NCBI GenBank assembly: GCA_947630585.1
Contig: CANRIE010000096.1
Coordinates: 1-8,995 of the forward strand
Direction: 5' to 3'
DNA: 8,995 bases
Origin: an uncultured Bacilli bacterium
Lineage (GTDB): Bacteria > Bacillota_I > Bacilli_A > RF39 > UBA660
In this document: positions 1 to 6,363 of the stretch, one piece after another
Position numbering within the stretch: position 1 is the first letter of the stretch
How the letters are laid out: the number at the start of each line of letters is the position of its first letter
Made by a program: the position numbers and the translations under genes
The notes under the pieces: generated by a model
Database searches by the model: none
What the model saw: the letters and a program-made list of their open reading frames with translations, nothing else
What the model was told of the DNA's origin: nothing

Positions 1-1609
1 TTTCTGTTAAGATATGATAATTATTATAGAATTTATTAAATAAACTTGCTATATCAAAGAGAAAATCAGTTATATAATTTAGACTTTTATCATTATAACT
101 TTTTTCTAAGATATTAGGTAATTCAAGTATTTTTAAAATTATATCTAAATATTCTTGGTTTTCTATTTTAGTTAATTTGAAGTCTTTAAAATCTATCTTC
201 TTAAGAAGTGATTTTATTCTTACTAAAGTATATAAAATATATGGACCAGTTTTGCCATCAAATGATGCGAATTTAACAGGGTCAAAGATATAATCGGTAT
301 TTCTAAAAGACATTAAATCAGCATATTTTAAAGTTGCAATAGTAAGTTTCTCGATGGTTTCCTCAGGGTTTTTAATATCCTCTCGCATTTTAGGTCTAAT
401 CTCATCTCTAATTAAGTCAATGAGACTTGATAACTCCATTACCCCGCCATCTCTTGTTTTATAAGGCTTGCCATCAGCCCCATTAATAGTTCCAAAACCA
501 AAGTGCATTAGTTTACAATTATCACTTACTAGCTTAGCAAGATAAGAAGCTCTAAAAACTTGTTCAAAATATAAGGATTGTCTGTTATCCGTAAAATACC
601 AAATTTCATCAGGATGGAAACGTTCTTCCCTCGAATAAATTGTTGCGAGTTCCCTTGTTGCATAGATCGTTGCTCCATCTTTTTTTATAACTATTAAAGG
701 TGGCATTTCTTTGTTGTCATCACTTTTCTTAACATCCATGACCATTGCGCCATCTGATTCATATAAATAAGGTTTTACTTTTTCAAGCATAGCATCGACA
801 TCTTTAAACGAATCGAGTTCCCCTTCCCATAAATCAAAATGGCAATTTAATTTTTGATAAACATCTTTAATCGTGATTAAAGATATCTCTACTAATTCTT
901 TCCATAAGGCAATATAGCGTTTATTCCCTTTATCAATTTCCGCGGTGATTTCTCGTACTTCGTCCATTCTACTCTCGTTATTTTTAGCATCAATATTCGC
1001 TTTAACATACATTTCTCCTAAATCACTTGGCGTATAATTTAATTTTTTATATTCCCCTTCATAATTTTCATCGAAAAAGACTAAATTAGGTTCCCGTCTT
1101 TTAATTTCCGAAATCAACATTCCAGCTTGTCTTCCTAAATCTCCTAAATGCACATCACTTATTGTTTTATCACCTAGTAAATTAGCAAGTCGCTTCATAG
1201 CTTCTCCAATATTAGGTGAACGCATATGTCCAACATGAAGGGCTTTGGCAGCATTTGCACCTCCATAATCTAAGAAAACTAATTTTTCAGGATGTTTATC
1301 AATTAAAGCATTAAAATCCTTAAACACTTTATTTAAATAATTTAAGATATCCGTATCTTTAAATGAAAAATTAATAAATCCGGGATTAGCAATATTAACA
1401 TTTTGAAATCTATCATCTAATTTCTCAACAATTTGTTTAGCAATATCAAGAGGTGCTTGATGATATTTTTTAGCTAATTGCATCGCGATATTTAATTGGA
1501 AAGTTCCAAGTTCTCTTTTTCCACTAGGAATAATCTTGATATCACTATCGTACCCTAATTCTTTTAATATATTATTTAAATATAGTTCTTGTTCTTTAAT
1601 AAAACTCAT
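1..1609 (-). CDS. argS: Arginyl-tRNA synthetase, C-terminus cut by window edge
   Basis: Cytoplasmic class I aminoacyl-tRNA synthetase that charges tRNA-Arg with arginine using ATP. The 536 visible residues start MSFIKEQELY. Residues 1-80 match the N-terminal additional domain. The catalytic Rossmann core carries the HIGH-type motif HVGH at 125-128, in the context GGANAAKALHVGHMRS. A later block, DGATIYATRELATIY, followed by DNRQSLYFEQVF, is characteristic of ArgRS. The KMSK loop is the degenerate form usual in this family, KPYKTRDGG, from residue 381. The anticodon-binding DALR domain begins around 430 and is open at the left edge. By comparison with about 560-580-residue relatives, some 40-45 residues are missing. 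The ATG at 1607-1609 is preceded by GAGGG, with GAGGAG further upstream. The gene has its own promoter just behind the terminator of the preceding surface-protein gene. Identification is secure. Confidence 0.97.
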   Translation of the reverse strand, partial: MSFIKEQELYLNNILKELGYDSDIKIIPSGKRELGTFQLNIAMQLAKKYHQAPLDIAKQIVEKLDDRFQNVNIANPGFINFSFKDTDILNYLNKVFKDFNALIDKHPEKLVFLDYGGANAAKALHVGHMRSPNIGEAMKRLANLLGDKTISDVHLGDLGRQAGMLISEIKRREPNLVFFDENYEGEYKKLNYTPSDLGEMYVKANIDAKNNESRMDEVREITAEIDKGNKRYIALWKELVEISLITIKDVYQKLNCHFDLWEGELDSFKDVDAMLEKVKPYLYESDGAMVMDVKKSDDNKEMPPLIVIKKDGATIYATRELATIYSREERFHPDEIWYFTDNRQSLYFEQVFRASYLAKLVSDNCKLMHFGFGTINGADGKPYKTRDGGVMELSSLIDLIRDEIRPKMREDIKNPEETIEKLTIATLKYADLMSFRNTDYIFDPVKFASFDGKTGPYILYTLVRIKSLLKKIDFKDFKLTKIENQEYLDIILKILELPNILEKSYNDKSLNYITDFLFDIASLFNKFYNNYHILTE

Positions 1610-1631
1610 ATTATTCCCTCATTTCTCCTCT

Positions 1632-1660
1632 ATTTTATAATAAAATTTATAATTTGACAA
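1632..1660 (-). promoter_or_regulatory. Promoter of argS
   Basis: On the minus strand TTGTCA (1655-1660) and TAAAAT (1632-1637) are separated by exactly 17 bases, a good housekeeping sigma-A-type promoter. The predicted start near 1625 leaves a leader of about 15 bases holding only the ribosome binding site. There is therefore no room for a T-box or other leader regulator. The -35 lies one base beyond the U-tract of the upstream terminator. Confidence 0.6.
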
Positions 1661-1684
1661 GAAAAAAAGAAGATTTCTCTTCTA
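1661..1684 (-). terminator. Rho-independent terminator of the BIG2 surface-protein gene
   Basis: Read on the minus strand, a 6-bp stem AGAAGA/TCTTCT (1678-1683 and 1668-1673) closes a GAAA loop and is followed by seven U residues. The first stem bases overlap the TAG stop codon of the surface-protein gene (1682-1684). The stem is short and AT-rich, so termination may be leaky. Confidence 0.65.
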
Positions 1685-3451
1685 ATTAACTTTTACAATA
1701 CAAGTTGATGGAGTTCCACCATCTTTTGGTGTTACCGTAATTGTTGTTGTCCCCTTAGAAATTCCTTTAACAATTCCATTCGAATCAACCGTTGCAATAC
1801 TTGAATTTTCACTTTTATAAATTACTTCTTTATTACTAGCATCAGTTGGCATAACAGTAGGAACAATCGTAAAGGTATCATTCAAAGCTACAGTAACATT
1901 GGTATTATTTAACTTAACTCCAGTTGGTTTTATATAATTAACTTTAATCGTAACTGTTGTTGCTATCTTATTTCGTCTTGTAGTTGCTGTAATTGTTGCA
2001 ACCCCTTCTCTAATTCCTTTAACTAAGCCATTACCGTCAACTGTTGCAATCCCTGGATTACTACTTACAAAATCAACAGCTTTGAATGAAGCATTTTCAG
2101 GACTAATAATTGGAGTTAAAGGAACAGTTCCATTAATTGCAACTGTATATTCACTTTCTTTAAATTTGATGCCTGTCTCTTCAATTGTATCACCATTACT
2201 AACTACTTCAATTGTTGCCGTATCTTGATGTTCACCATCACTTGATTTGGCCGTTATAATTGCCGTTCCAGCTTTTAAAGTTGTTATTTTACCACTACTA
2301 TTTACTCTAACAATATCTGAATTGCTACTTGACCAAGTTAAATTTTTATTAGATGCATTACTAGGATTGAAGGCAACAAATAATTGTCTTTCAATTCCAA
2401 TTGGTAAAACCGTATAACTAGTTGTTATGTCAATACTTTTAATTTTAATAATATTTGATTCTTCTTTAACATTAATCGTACAAGTTGCTGAAATATTATT
2501 AATTGTTTTAGCAACAATCGTTGTTGTACCAGTAGCCCGGGCTGTAACTAATCCTTTAGAATCAACCGTTGCAATATTTGTATTACTACTAACCCAATTA
2601 ATTTCTTGACTAGCATCAAGTGGTACAACACTAGCTCCTAATTGAGCAGTCTGTCCTTTTTTCATCGTTAAACTTGTTTCAGTTAAATTGATTTTAGTTG
2701 GATAAGTTTCTGTTTTCAAACTTGTTCCTTTAACAACCGTTGATTTTTTTTGTTGATAAACCGTAACGTAAGCTGTATCTTTAATTTTTCCGTTACTAGA
2801 AGTTACTGTTATTATTGCACTTCCAGCTCTAACACCTTTTATTCGACCTTTAGAACTAACCGTTGCAACACTTGGATCACTACTTGTAAATTGAAGACCT
2901 AACTCTGTTGCATTAGCAGGCGTTGTTTTATATGATAACATTGTTGAATATCCAGCTGCTAAATTTATATATTTTTCATTTACATTTATACTAGATAATA
3001 AAACATTATTTCCAGAAACATTTACTAGACATTCACTTATTTTTTCATTGATAAGAGTTTTAACAGTAATAGTTGCTGTTCCATTTTTTAACGCTTCAGC
3101 ATACCCAGTTACTTCATTTACTCTAACAACACTTGGATCACTGCTTTCCCATTTAACTTGTTTGTTAGTTGCATTATCAGGAACAACAGTATGAACAAAC
3201 TGATAATTTCCACCCTTTTTAATTCCAATTTCATTTTGATTAATTAAAACTGCTTCTGGAACAACATCAGATTTTAAACTAATAACTCCAAATTTAATTA
3301 ATCCTAAAAATAGAACAACTAAAACGATGATTACTAATAAAACTTTCCAAATTGTAGAAAACACTTTATTACTAAAACTTTTATTTTCGGTAACATAAAT
3401 ATTAGGGTCCTTTACAAACTCTTTATTTTGACTATTATAATTAGTATACAT
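1682..3451 (-). CDS. Membrane-anchored surface protein with six BIG2 Ig-like repeats
   Basis: A 589-residue protein with about 32 N-terminal hydrophilic residues, one strong transmembrane segment at about 33-56, and an outside region made almost entirely of tandem bacterial Ig-like (BIG2) domains. I count six: about 65-146, 149-232, 249-329, 333-418, 425-505 and 507-589. Each shows the family pattern of a P-x-x-A-(S/T) turn, an SS(D/N)xxxATV motif, a G-(L/I/R)-(V/I) strand and a final G-T-A-T-I-T strand. There is no cleavable signal with an AxA site, no LPxTG sorting signal and no C-terminal anchor. The likely topology is an N-in signal anchor with the repeats outside. The ATG at 3449-3451 follows GGAGG by nine bases. 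BIG2 stalks commonly serve in adhesins and envelope proteins, but no catalytic or receptor-binding domain is visible, so the partner is unknown. It lies downstream of truB with its own promoter. Confidence 0.88.
   Translation of the reverse strand: MYTNYNSQNKEFVKDPNIYVTENKSFSNKVFSTIWKVLLVIIVLVVLFLGLIKFGVISLKSDVVPEAVLINQNEIGIKKGGNYQFVHTVVPDNATNKQVKWESSDPSVVRVNEVTGYAEALKNGTATITVKTLINEKISECLVNVSGNNVLLSSINVNEKYINLAAGYSTMLSYKTTPANATELGLQFTSSDPSVATVSSKGRIKGVRAGSAIITVTSSNGKIKDTAYVTVYQQKKSTVVKGTSLKTETYPTKINLTETSLTMKKGQTAQLGASVVPLDASQEINWVSSNTNIATVDSKGLVTARATGTTTIVAKTINNISATCTINVKEESNIIKIKSIDITTSYTVLPIGIERQLFVAFNPSNASNKNLTWSSSNSDIVRVNSSGKITTLKAGTAIITAKSSDGEHQDTATIEVVSNGDTIEETGIKFKESEYTVAINGTVPLTPIISPENASFKAVDFVSSNPGIATVDGNGLVKGIREGVATITATTRRNKIATTVTIKVNYIKPTGVKLNNTNVTVALNDTFTIVPTVMPTDASNKEVIYKSENSSIATVDSNGIVKGISKGTTTITVTPKDGGTPSTCIVKVN
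1685..3259 (-). repeat. Six tandem BIG2-domain coding repeats, about 250 bp each
   Basis: The coding repeats are diverged overall but retain short identical DNA blocks. An 18-base match occurs at 1782-1799 and 2559-2576 (the ATVDS motif). A 16-base match occurs at 2866-2881 and 3127-3142 (the SDPSV motif). Related blocks occur near 2036 and 2856. Spacing between corresponding blocks is about one or more repeat units. Confidence 0.75.
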
Positions 3452-3485
3452 AAATCAAATCCTCCATTTATTATTTATATATATG

Positions 3486-3494
3486 ATTATAACA
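3486..3494 (-). promoter_or_regulatory. Extended -10 promoter of the BIG2 gene
   Basis: The minus strand reads TGTTATAAT, a consensus TATAAT with the TGn extension. At 17 bases upstream there is only a weak -35 (TTTTAA), overlapping the truB stop codon. The expected start is near 3479, giving a leader of about 28 bases with GGAGG. No hairpin separates it from truB, so the gene may also receive read-through. Confidence 0.5.
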
Positions 3495-3508
3495 CATCTA
3501 TTTCAAAA

Positions 3509-4333
3509 TTAAAATACCTTAAATGCTTTAAATTCATTATTTTTTACATTTTCATAAATTGCTATTTCTTTATCATTGTCTAAAAATAAAATATATTTAT
3601 CAGAGCTTGGAAATACAATTTTATTACCATTTTTTATTTTTTTTAGTAATTCGTGCTTTACATTATAACTTTTTATATCTAAAGCCTCTTTTATACTAAT
3701 TATTTTATCTTCATTGCAATCTTCAATTTTAAATTTACCACTTTTCGTTCTAATTAAATCTTTCATAGTACAATTTATATTTAAATATTCACCTATATCA
3801 TTAATTAAACTTCTAATATAAGTTCCTTTACTAACTAAAGTTTTAAATTTAAATTCATAGTTTTCCTTATCAAACTCTAGTAACTCAATATTATATATAG
3901 TAACCATTCGTTTAGGAAGTTCAACTTTAATACCACCTCTAGCATATTCATATAACTTTTTTCCGTTTATTTTAACAGCACTATAACTTGGAACTGTTTG
4001 TAAATATTCATCCTTAAAATTAGTTAAAGCATTTTTTACGTCTTCTTCTGTAACATTAAAATCATAGTTTTCACTAATTATATTGCCAGTTATATCAAAA
4101 GTATCAGTTTTTATTCCCATTTTAACTGTTGCAATATATTCCTTAGTATCTAAAGTTAGTAATTCCATTATTTTAGTCCCTTTAGCAATTCCTAAAACCA
4201 TGACTCCTTTAGCAATTGGATCAAGTGTTCCTGCGTGCCCAACATGCTTTATATTTAATTTTTTAGATATTCTATTAACAACATCCCGACTAGTTACTCC
4301 CGCTTCTTTATTAACTAACATTATTCCATCCAT
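3509..4333 (-). CDS. truB: tRNA pseudouridine(55) synthase
   Basis: Isomerises U55 to pseudouridine in the T-arm of tRNAs. The 274-residue product begins MDGIMLVNKEAGVTS, as the family does. The catalytic motif GHAGTLDPIAKGV carries the nucleophile D38. The conserved tyrosine is Y66, in KEYIATVKMGIKTDTFD. The QTVPSYSAVKINGKKLYEYAR block lies at 112-132 and the GTYIRSLINDIG motif at 170-181. The C-terminal region ends IAIYENVKNNEFKAFKVF, a short TruB-C-type tail rather than a long PUA extension, consistent with compact Bacillota enzymes. The ATG at 4331-4333 lies six bases after the TAG of the upstream membrane-protein gene, with only a weak SD (TAGG) overlapping that stop. Translational coupling to the upstream gene is therefore likely. 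In many Bacillota truB sits with rbfA or ribF; neither is here. Confidence 0.97.
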   Translation of the reverse strand: MDGIMLVNKEAGVTSRDVVNRISKKLNIKHVGHAGTLDPIAKGVMVLGIAKGTKIMELLTLDTKEYIATVKMGIKTDTFDITGNIISENYDFNVTEEDVKNALTNFKDEYLQTVPSYSAVKINGKKLYEYARGGIKVELPKRMVTIYNIELLEFDKENYEFKFKTLVSKGTYIRSLINDIGEYLNINCTMKDLIRTKSGKFKIEDCNEDKIISIKEALDIKSYNVKHELLKKIKNGNKIVFPSSDKYILFLDNDKEIAIYENVKNNEFKAFKVF

Positions 4334-4339
4334 AATAAC

Positions 4340-4852
4340 CTACTTTTCATATTTATAATTATTAACAGAATATTTATAACTAACATCATCTAAATTAGAA
4401 CAATTATTTGAATTTATAATAGTTGTTAAATGACAAGTATCATCTAAAGTATAACTATTACAAGTTCGGTACTCTTTGCATTCTTTTTTTTCATTACCAT
4501 CAAAACCTTCACAATTTAAATAAGAAGTAATCGTATCAAGACATTCACTAGTTCCATTAACATAACACTTACTAACTTTATAATCAGAACTACCAACAAA
4601 ATCAAATAAACTTAACACACCAGGAATAATCATAGGAATTATAAAAACAATAACCGCTGCACCTACTCTAAATCCTATTTTTTTTACAATATCTTTATTA
4701 TCAGGATTAATTATTCCTTTATAAATATCTATAGTTGTAAAAACAATAAGTATAAAGGGAATAACAAAACCGAGAATAGATAGAATAGTTTTAACAAAAT
4801 ACATAATTCTTAGAAATCCTAAAGTATCACAGATAAAAAACAAATAATTCAT
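4340..4852 (-). CDS. Two-helix membrane protein with cysteine-rich exported tail (unrecognised)
   Basis: A 170-residue protein. Two hydrophobic helices at about 17-43 and 60-88 are joined by a lysine-rich loop (about 45-62), which predicts both termini outside. That layout, with a short helix pair at the N-terminus, resembles VirB2/TrbC-like pilin subunits, but I cannot establish homology. The tail from about 89 to 170 is hydrophilic and has seven cysteines (C96, C104, C114, C125, C131, C140, C151), suggesting disulfides or metal binding. C8 is a further cysteine near the N-terminus. The ATG at 4850-4852 directly follows GGTGAT, an extended SD-type match. An internal ATG at 4804 would remove the first 16 residues but has a poorer site. 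It is the first gene of an operon with truB, six bases upstream of it, and is divergent from the VrrA-like gene. Function unknown. Confidence 0.8.
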   Translation of the reverse strand: MNYLFFICDTLGFLRIMYFVKTILSILGFVIPFILIVFTTIDIYKGIINPDNKDIVKKIGFRVGAAVIVFIIPMIIPGVLSLFDFVGSSDYKVSKCYVNGTSECLDTITSYLNCEGFDGNEKKECKEYRTCNSYTLDDTCHLTTIINSNNCSNLDDVSYKYSVNNYKYEK

Positions 4853-4871
4853 ATCACCACATCCAAGTCCT

Positions 4872-4877
4872 ATTATA
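4872..4877 (-). promoter_or_regulatory. -10 box for the membrane protein-truB operon
   Basis: A perfect TATAAT on the minus strand lies 19 bases upstream of the ATG at 4852. The -35 region is AT-rich without a clear TTGACA. The implied leader is only about 12 bases and contains the GGTGAT site. It is back to back with the promoter of the plus-strand gene at 4943. Confidence 0.45.
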
Positions 4878-4896
4878 CATTATTTTCCTAAAATAA

Positions 4897-4925
4897 TAAA
4901 CATTTTTTTTTAAATTACATATAAT
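4897..4925 (+). promoter_or_regulatory. Promoter of the VrrA/YqfQ-like gene
   Basis: TAAACA (4897-4902) is a 4-of-6 match to the -35 consensus. It is followed after 17 bases by a perfect TATAAT (4920-4925). The predicted start near 4932 falls at the edge of the GAGGTG ribosome binding site (4931-4936), giving a very short leader. Confidence 0.5.
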
Positions 4926-4942
4926 GTTAAGAGGTGTAATCT

Positions 4943-5368
4943 ATGTATAATAATCCTTATAATTTTTATCCTTATATGAATGGTTTTAATCAGGCAGGAA
5001 TGTTTGAAAGTGGTGTAAGAGGAGCAAGTGCTTTAGCACCTAACTTCGGAAGTAGTCTTGGTAGTTTAGGAGGTGCTGCAACAGGTGCAAGAATAGCTCG
5101 CCCTAGTTTATTTCAAGCAATTAGAAATATTAAGTGGTCTTCAATTTTAACTAATACTCAAAAGACCTTAAATGTTATTAATCAAGCAATCCCCGTTTAT
5201 TATCAAATTAAACCCATTGCAAGTAACCTTAGAAGTTTTGGAAAAATCATGAATGCTTTTAATAGTCCTGATGAAAAAGCTCCACAAGTTGCAAGAACTC
5301 AAGAAGTAAATCAAGTTGAACCTGAAAAAAAAGAGACCACTGATGGTCCTACTTTCTTTATTAATTAA
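4943..5368 (+). CDS. VrrA/YqfQ-like protein
   Basis: A 141-residue protein. The N-terminus is rich in Asn, Tyr, Phe and Pro (MYNNPYNFYPYMNGFNQAGM). A Gly/Ala/Ser-rich stretch at 24-50 follows. Next comes an amphipathic region at about 58-107 whose NTQKTLNVINQAIPVYYQIKP segment resembles the conserved core of Bacillus VrrA/YqfQ proteins. A Glu/Lys/Gln-rich linker leads to the hydrophobic ending GPTFFIN, comparable to the short hydrophobic C-terminus I recall for that family. There is no signal peptide, transmembrane helix or catalytic motif. The role of YqfQ/VrrA is poorly defined, so no function is assigned. The ATG has a good GAGGTG site six bases upstream. The gene is divergent from the membrane protein-truB operon and convergent with galE, whose stop codon overlaps its TAA. 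The family match is from remembered sequence character, not a search. Confidence 0.6.
   Translation: MYNNPYNFYPYMNGFNQAGMFESGVRGASALAPNFGSSLGSLGGAATGARIARPSLFQAIRNIKWSSILTNTQKTLNVINQAIPVYYQIKPIASNLRSFGKIMNAFNSPDEKAPQVARTQEVNQVEPEKKETTDGPTFFIN
5325..5349 (-). terminator. Terminator of the deacetylase-galE operon, inside the opposing gene
   Basis: On the minus strand downstream of galE, GACCA (5344-5348) pairs with TGGTC (5335-5339) around a TCAG loop. A G-U pair can extend the stem at 5349/5334. It is followed by UC and a run of eight U residues (5325-5332). On the plus strand this DNA encodes the EKKETTDG stretch of the VrrA-like protein, so the galE transcript would run about 40 bases antisense into that gene. 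Confidence 0.6.
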
Positions 5369-6354
5369 TTAGCATCATGATAATTATAACTATCTAAACA
5401 CATATCTTCTAAAGTATATTTGCAAGTAAATCCTAGCTCATTCTTCGCTTTATCACTTGATGCATAGCACTCGGCTATATCCCCGTCGCGTCTTTTTACT
5501 ATTTGATAGTTAACTTTAACATTATTAACTTTTTCAAACATTTTAACTAGTTCTAAAACACTAGTTCCTTTTCCAGTTCCTAAATTATAAATTTTTAAAC
5601 CGTGAATCTTGTTATTTAAAGCCAGAATATGACCATGAGCTAAATCTAAAACATGAATGTAATCTCGAACTCCCGTTCCATCAATAGTTGGATAATCATC
5701 GCCAAAGATATTTAAAACTGGAAGTTCTCCTCTTGCAACTCTTACAACATAAGGCATTAAATTATTAGGTATGCCATTAGGATTCTCGCCTAACAATCCT
5801 GATTTATGAGAACCAATTGGATTAAAATATCTTAAAATTGTAATATCAAAACTAGAATCCGAATTATATAAATCTGTTAGAATATTTTCAATCATTAGCT
5901 TAGTTGTTCCATAAGGGTTTGTAGTGTGAAGACTCGCGTCCTCCCTAATTGGTAAAGTTTTAGGTTTCCCGTAAACCGTGGCACTTGATGAAAAGACTAT
6001 TTTTTTAACATTATATTTTGCCATACATTTTAATAAGTTAATTGTTGATAATAAGTTATTTTCATAATAAGTAAGAGGTTTAGAAACACTTTCACCTACA
6101 GCTTTCAAACCAGCAAAATGAATAACTGCATCAGGTCTTTCCTTCTCAAATACTTCTGAAACTTTCGAATAATCACATAAATCATATTGATAAAAGGTAG
6201 CATTTTTCCCTGTTATCTTTTTAATTTTTTCTAAAACCTCAAGTTTGGAATTAACAAGATTATCAATTATAATAACCTCATCTCCATTTTCTAATAATTC
6301 AACTACTGTATGAGAACCAATATACCCAAGTCCTCCTGTTACTAATACTTTCAT
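5365..6354 (-). CDS. galE: UDP-glucose 4-epimerase
   Basis: NAD-dependent cytoplasmic epimerase interconverting UDP-glucose and UDP-galactose, which supplies sugar nucleotides for envelope glycans and the Leloir pathway. It is a 329-residue short-chain dehydrogenase/reductase of normal length. The NAD-binding GGLGYIGSH is at 7-15, with D31 ending the second strand. The catalytic triad is S124 (SSSATVYG), Y148 and K152 (NPYGTTK). The substrate region includes LRYFNPIGSH and DGTGVRDYIHVLDLA. At the position matching E. coli Tyr299 it has C296 (GDIAECYASSDKA); a small residue there goes with acceptance of N-acetylated sugars in known epimerases. I chose the ATG at 6352-6354, beginning MKVLVTGG, because it follows AGGAGG. 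A longer reading frame would add 14 non-homologous residues overlapping the upstream gene. It is the last gene of an operon with the deacetylase. Confidence 0.96.
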   Translation of the reverse strand: MKVLVTGGLGYIGSHTVVELLENGDEVIIIDNLVNSKLEVLEKIKKITGKNATFYQYDLCDYSKVSEVFEKERPDAVIHFAGLKAVGESVSKPLTYYENNLLSTINLLKCMAKYNVKKIVFSSSATVYGKPKTLPIREDASLHTTNPYGTTKLMIENILTDLYNSDSSFDITILRYFNPIGSHKSGLLGENPNGIPNNLMPYVVRVARGELPVLNIFGDDYPTIDGTGVRDYIHVLDLAHGHILALNNKIHGLKIYNLGTGKGTSVLELVKMFEKVNNVKVNYQIVKRRDGDIAECYASSDKAKNELGFTCKYTLEDMCLDSYNYHDAN

Positions 6355-6357
6355 AAA

Positions 6358-6363
6358 CCTCCT
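6358..6363 (-). promoter_or_regulatory. galE ribosome binding site overlapping the upstream stop codon
   Basis: A perfect AGGAGG on the minus strand shares bases with the TAG stop (6362-6364) of the deacetylase gene. It lies only three bases before the galE ATG. This decides the galE start and suggests coupled translation of the two genes. The spacing is shorter than usual. Confidence 0.75.

Noticed and set aside
1610..1681. Possible T-box leader regulating argS
   Set aside because: The gap is only 72 bases and is already filled by a terminator, promoter and ribosome binding site. There is no room for a T-box.
2427..2609. Plus-strand open frame encoding a 60-residue hydrophobic peptide
   Set aside because: It lies wholly antisense to the BIG2 repeat gene and its sequence is the reverse-complement shadow of Val/Thr-rich codons. 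It has no ribosome binding site or promoter.
1685..3259. CRISPR-like or satellite repeat array
   Set aside because: The periodicity is about 250 bp, diverged and in frame, and is explained by tandem BIG2 protein domains. There are no short identical repeats with unique spacers.
4083..4358. Plus-strand open frame of 91 codons
   Set aside because: Antisense to the conserved catalytic part of truB. Its hydrophobic character is explained by reverse-complementing truB codons, and no SD is seen.
4340..4852. Conjugative or type IV secretion pilin from an integrated element
   Set aside because: Only the two-helix layout is suggestive. There is no ATPase, relaxase, integrase or attachment site, the neighbours are core genes, and the long cysteine-rich tail is atypical for VirB2.
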